A DNA stretch of 64,000 nt from Microbacterium oxydans (GTDB taxonomy: Bacteria > Actinomycetota > Actinomycetes > Actinomycetales > Microbacteriaceae), in assembly GCF_900095745.1 (NCBI RefSeq), contig NZ_FMIR01000006.1, positions 148,269 through 212,268 on the forward strand, given 5' to 3'. Under the pieces are notes generated by a model. The model worked only from the letters and a program-made list of their open reading frames with translations, did no database searches and was not told where the DNA came from. A program made the position numbers and the translations under genes. This document shows, piece after piece, positions 62,961-64,000 of the stretch (its first letter is position 1; each line of letters opens with the position of its first letter).

Positions 62961-64000
62961 TCAGGGCGTGGGGACCGACGCGAAGATCTGGTCGATGATC
63001 TCTTCGCTGCGGACGCCCTCGGCATCCGCCTCGAAGGTCAGCAGCACGCGGTGGCGGAGCACCAGGTGGCGCAGCTCGCGGATGTCTTCGGGCAGCACGT
63101 GGGAGCGGCCCTTCAGCAGCGCCAGCGCCCTGGACGCTTGCAGGAACGCGATGCTCGCGCGCGGGCTCGCGCCGTACTTGATGAAGCGGGCGCGCTCCTC
63201 GCCGATGTACGGCGCCGGGTTCCGGGTCACGTAGGCGATCGACACGATGTAGTTGCGGATCGCGGGGTCGACGTAGATGCGGCTCGCGACGTCTTGCAGC
63301 AGGCGCACGTCGTCGAGGCTCACGGCGCTGGTCACATGCCGGTCCGGGTCGAGCACGCCCGAGTCGATGCGGCTGAGCACCTCGAGCTCTTCGGCCGGGC
63401 TCGGGTATTCGACGATCTCCTTGAGCAGAAAGCGGTCCATCTGCGCCTCGGGCAGTTCATACGTGCCCTCCTGCTCGATCGGGTTCTGCGTCGCGATCAC
63501 GAGGAACGGCTTCGGCAGGTGGTGGATCTCGCCGCCGATCGTCGTCTGGTGCTCCTGCATCGCCTCGAGCATCGCGCTCTGCGTCTTGGCGCTGGAGCGG
63601 TTGATCTCGTCCAGCAGCACGAAGTTCGCGTGCACCGGACCGAGCACGGTGCGGAACGAGCCCGTCGCCGCGTCGTAGATCTGGTTGCCCGTGATGTCGC
63701 TCGGCAGCAGGTCGGGGGTGCACTGGATGCGCTTGAACTGCGCCTTCACGGTGTCGGCGAGGGTGCTGGCCGCCGTGGTCTTGGCGAGGCCCGGCACGCT
63801 CTCGAGCAGGATGTGGCCGCCGGCGATGAGCGAGACGAGCAGGCTCGTGCGCAGCCGCTCCTGGCCGACCATCTTCGCCGAGTAGGAGGTGGAGATGATG
63901 CGCAGGACCTCGGTGGCCCTGGCCATCTCGGCATCCGTCGGAGCGCCGTTCGCCGGTGCCGCGGCCGGTGCCGACGCGGGTGCGGGGTCGGGTGTGCGCG
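62961..64000 (-). CDS. MoxR-family AAA+ ATPase (5' end outside window)
   Basis: At least 321 residues from the ATG at 63926, but the frame stays open to the window edge, coding a Pro/Ala-rich stretch, so the true start may be further upstream. Walker A is a variant, ESVPGLAKTTAA, Walker B is VLLDEINRS, and the sensor and C-terminal lid are present. MoxR ATPases are chaperone-like proteins that act on partner VWA proteins. It is the first visible gene of the cluster. Confidence 0.88.
   Translation of the reverse strand, partial: RTPDPAPASAPAAAPANGAPTDAEMARATEVLRIISTSYSAKMVGQERLRTSLLVSLIAGGHILLESVPGLAKTTAASTLADTVKAQFKRIQCTPDLLPSDITGNQIYDAATGSFRTVLGPVHANFVLLDEINRSSAKTQSAMLEAMQEHQTTIGGEIHHLPKPFLVIATQNPIEQEGTYELPEAQMDRFLLKEIVEYPSPAEELEVLSRIDSGVLDPDRHVTSAVSLDDVRLLQDVASRIYVDPAIRNYIVSIAYVTRNPAPYIGEERARFIKYGASPRASIAFLQASRALALLKGRSHVLPEDIRELRHLVLRHRVLLTFEADAEGVRSEEIIDQIFASVPTP

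Overview
The window is GC-rich, densely packed DNA whose coding frames nearly all end codons in G or C. NucS-type mismatch endonuclease in place of a visible MutS/MutL, a GAP/Sap-type membrane protein, several promoters that sit where they would give leaderless mRNAs, an LAxTG-type sortase motif and the general gene style all point to a high-GC actinobacterium. A Microbacterium-like member of the Microbacteriaceae is the best guess, but this is inference from gene content; there is no rRNA or tRNA in the window.

Layout. 1-3117: 3' part of a giant cell-wall-anchored adhesin-like protein made of DUF11 repeats. 3223-10483: an inducible sugar/polyol catabolic cluster (FGGY kinase, D-2-hydroxyacid dehydrogenase, SorC regulator, RbtT/CsbX-type permease, class II aldolase, aldehyde dehydrogenase) with matching TGAACA-type operator sites at both promoters. 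10493-16425: small transporter/regulator units (MFS with HxlR; SDR with MarR; ChaA-like antiporter) plus hypothetical genes, each regulator accompanied by its own palindrome. 16621-19934: a tiny basic protein, a Clp-N/SRPBCC fusion coupled to an HTH gene, a zinc alcohol dehydrogenase and an SRPBCC protein. 19912-23622: a membrane protein, a lipoprotein joining a solute-binding domain to a von Willebrand A domain, and a shikimate-dehydrogenase-like enzyme. 23623-24191 is a long non-coding stretch with strong RNA-like hairpins ahead of a cold-shock gene. 24535-33180: HAD phosphatase, coiled-coil membrane protein, NucS, GAP protein, two-component system, MFS/LacI divergent pair, large membrane protein.

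33302-39659 is a complete six-gene Mrp Na+/H+ antiporter operon (A with fused B, then C-G) with start/stop overlaps at almost every junction. 39677-52588 holds scattered metabolic genes: alpha/beta hydrolase, penicillin-acylase-family enzyme, GntR regulator, argG, a VapBC-like pair, MFS, ZIP-like transporter, PPOX-fold protein, HSL-type esterase with a following regulator, and a cardiolipin-synthase-type phospholipase D.

52700-64000 (all minus strand) is a MoxR/DUF58/VWA/VWA cluster followed by a TPR-like gene and a membrane protein. Between the second VWA gene and the TPR-like gene sit two tandem paralogous secreted beta-propeller proteins, one with two ricin-type lectin domains, each carrying its own near-identical terminator. 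This looks like a recent insertion and duplication inside an otherwise conserved cluster. No CRISPR array, insertion sequence, prophage, tRNA or rRNA was seen.
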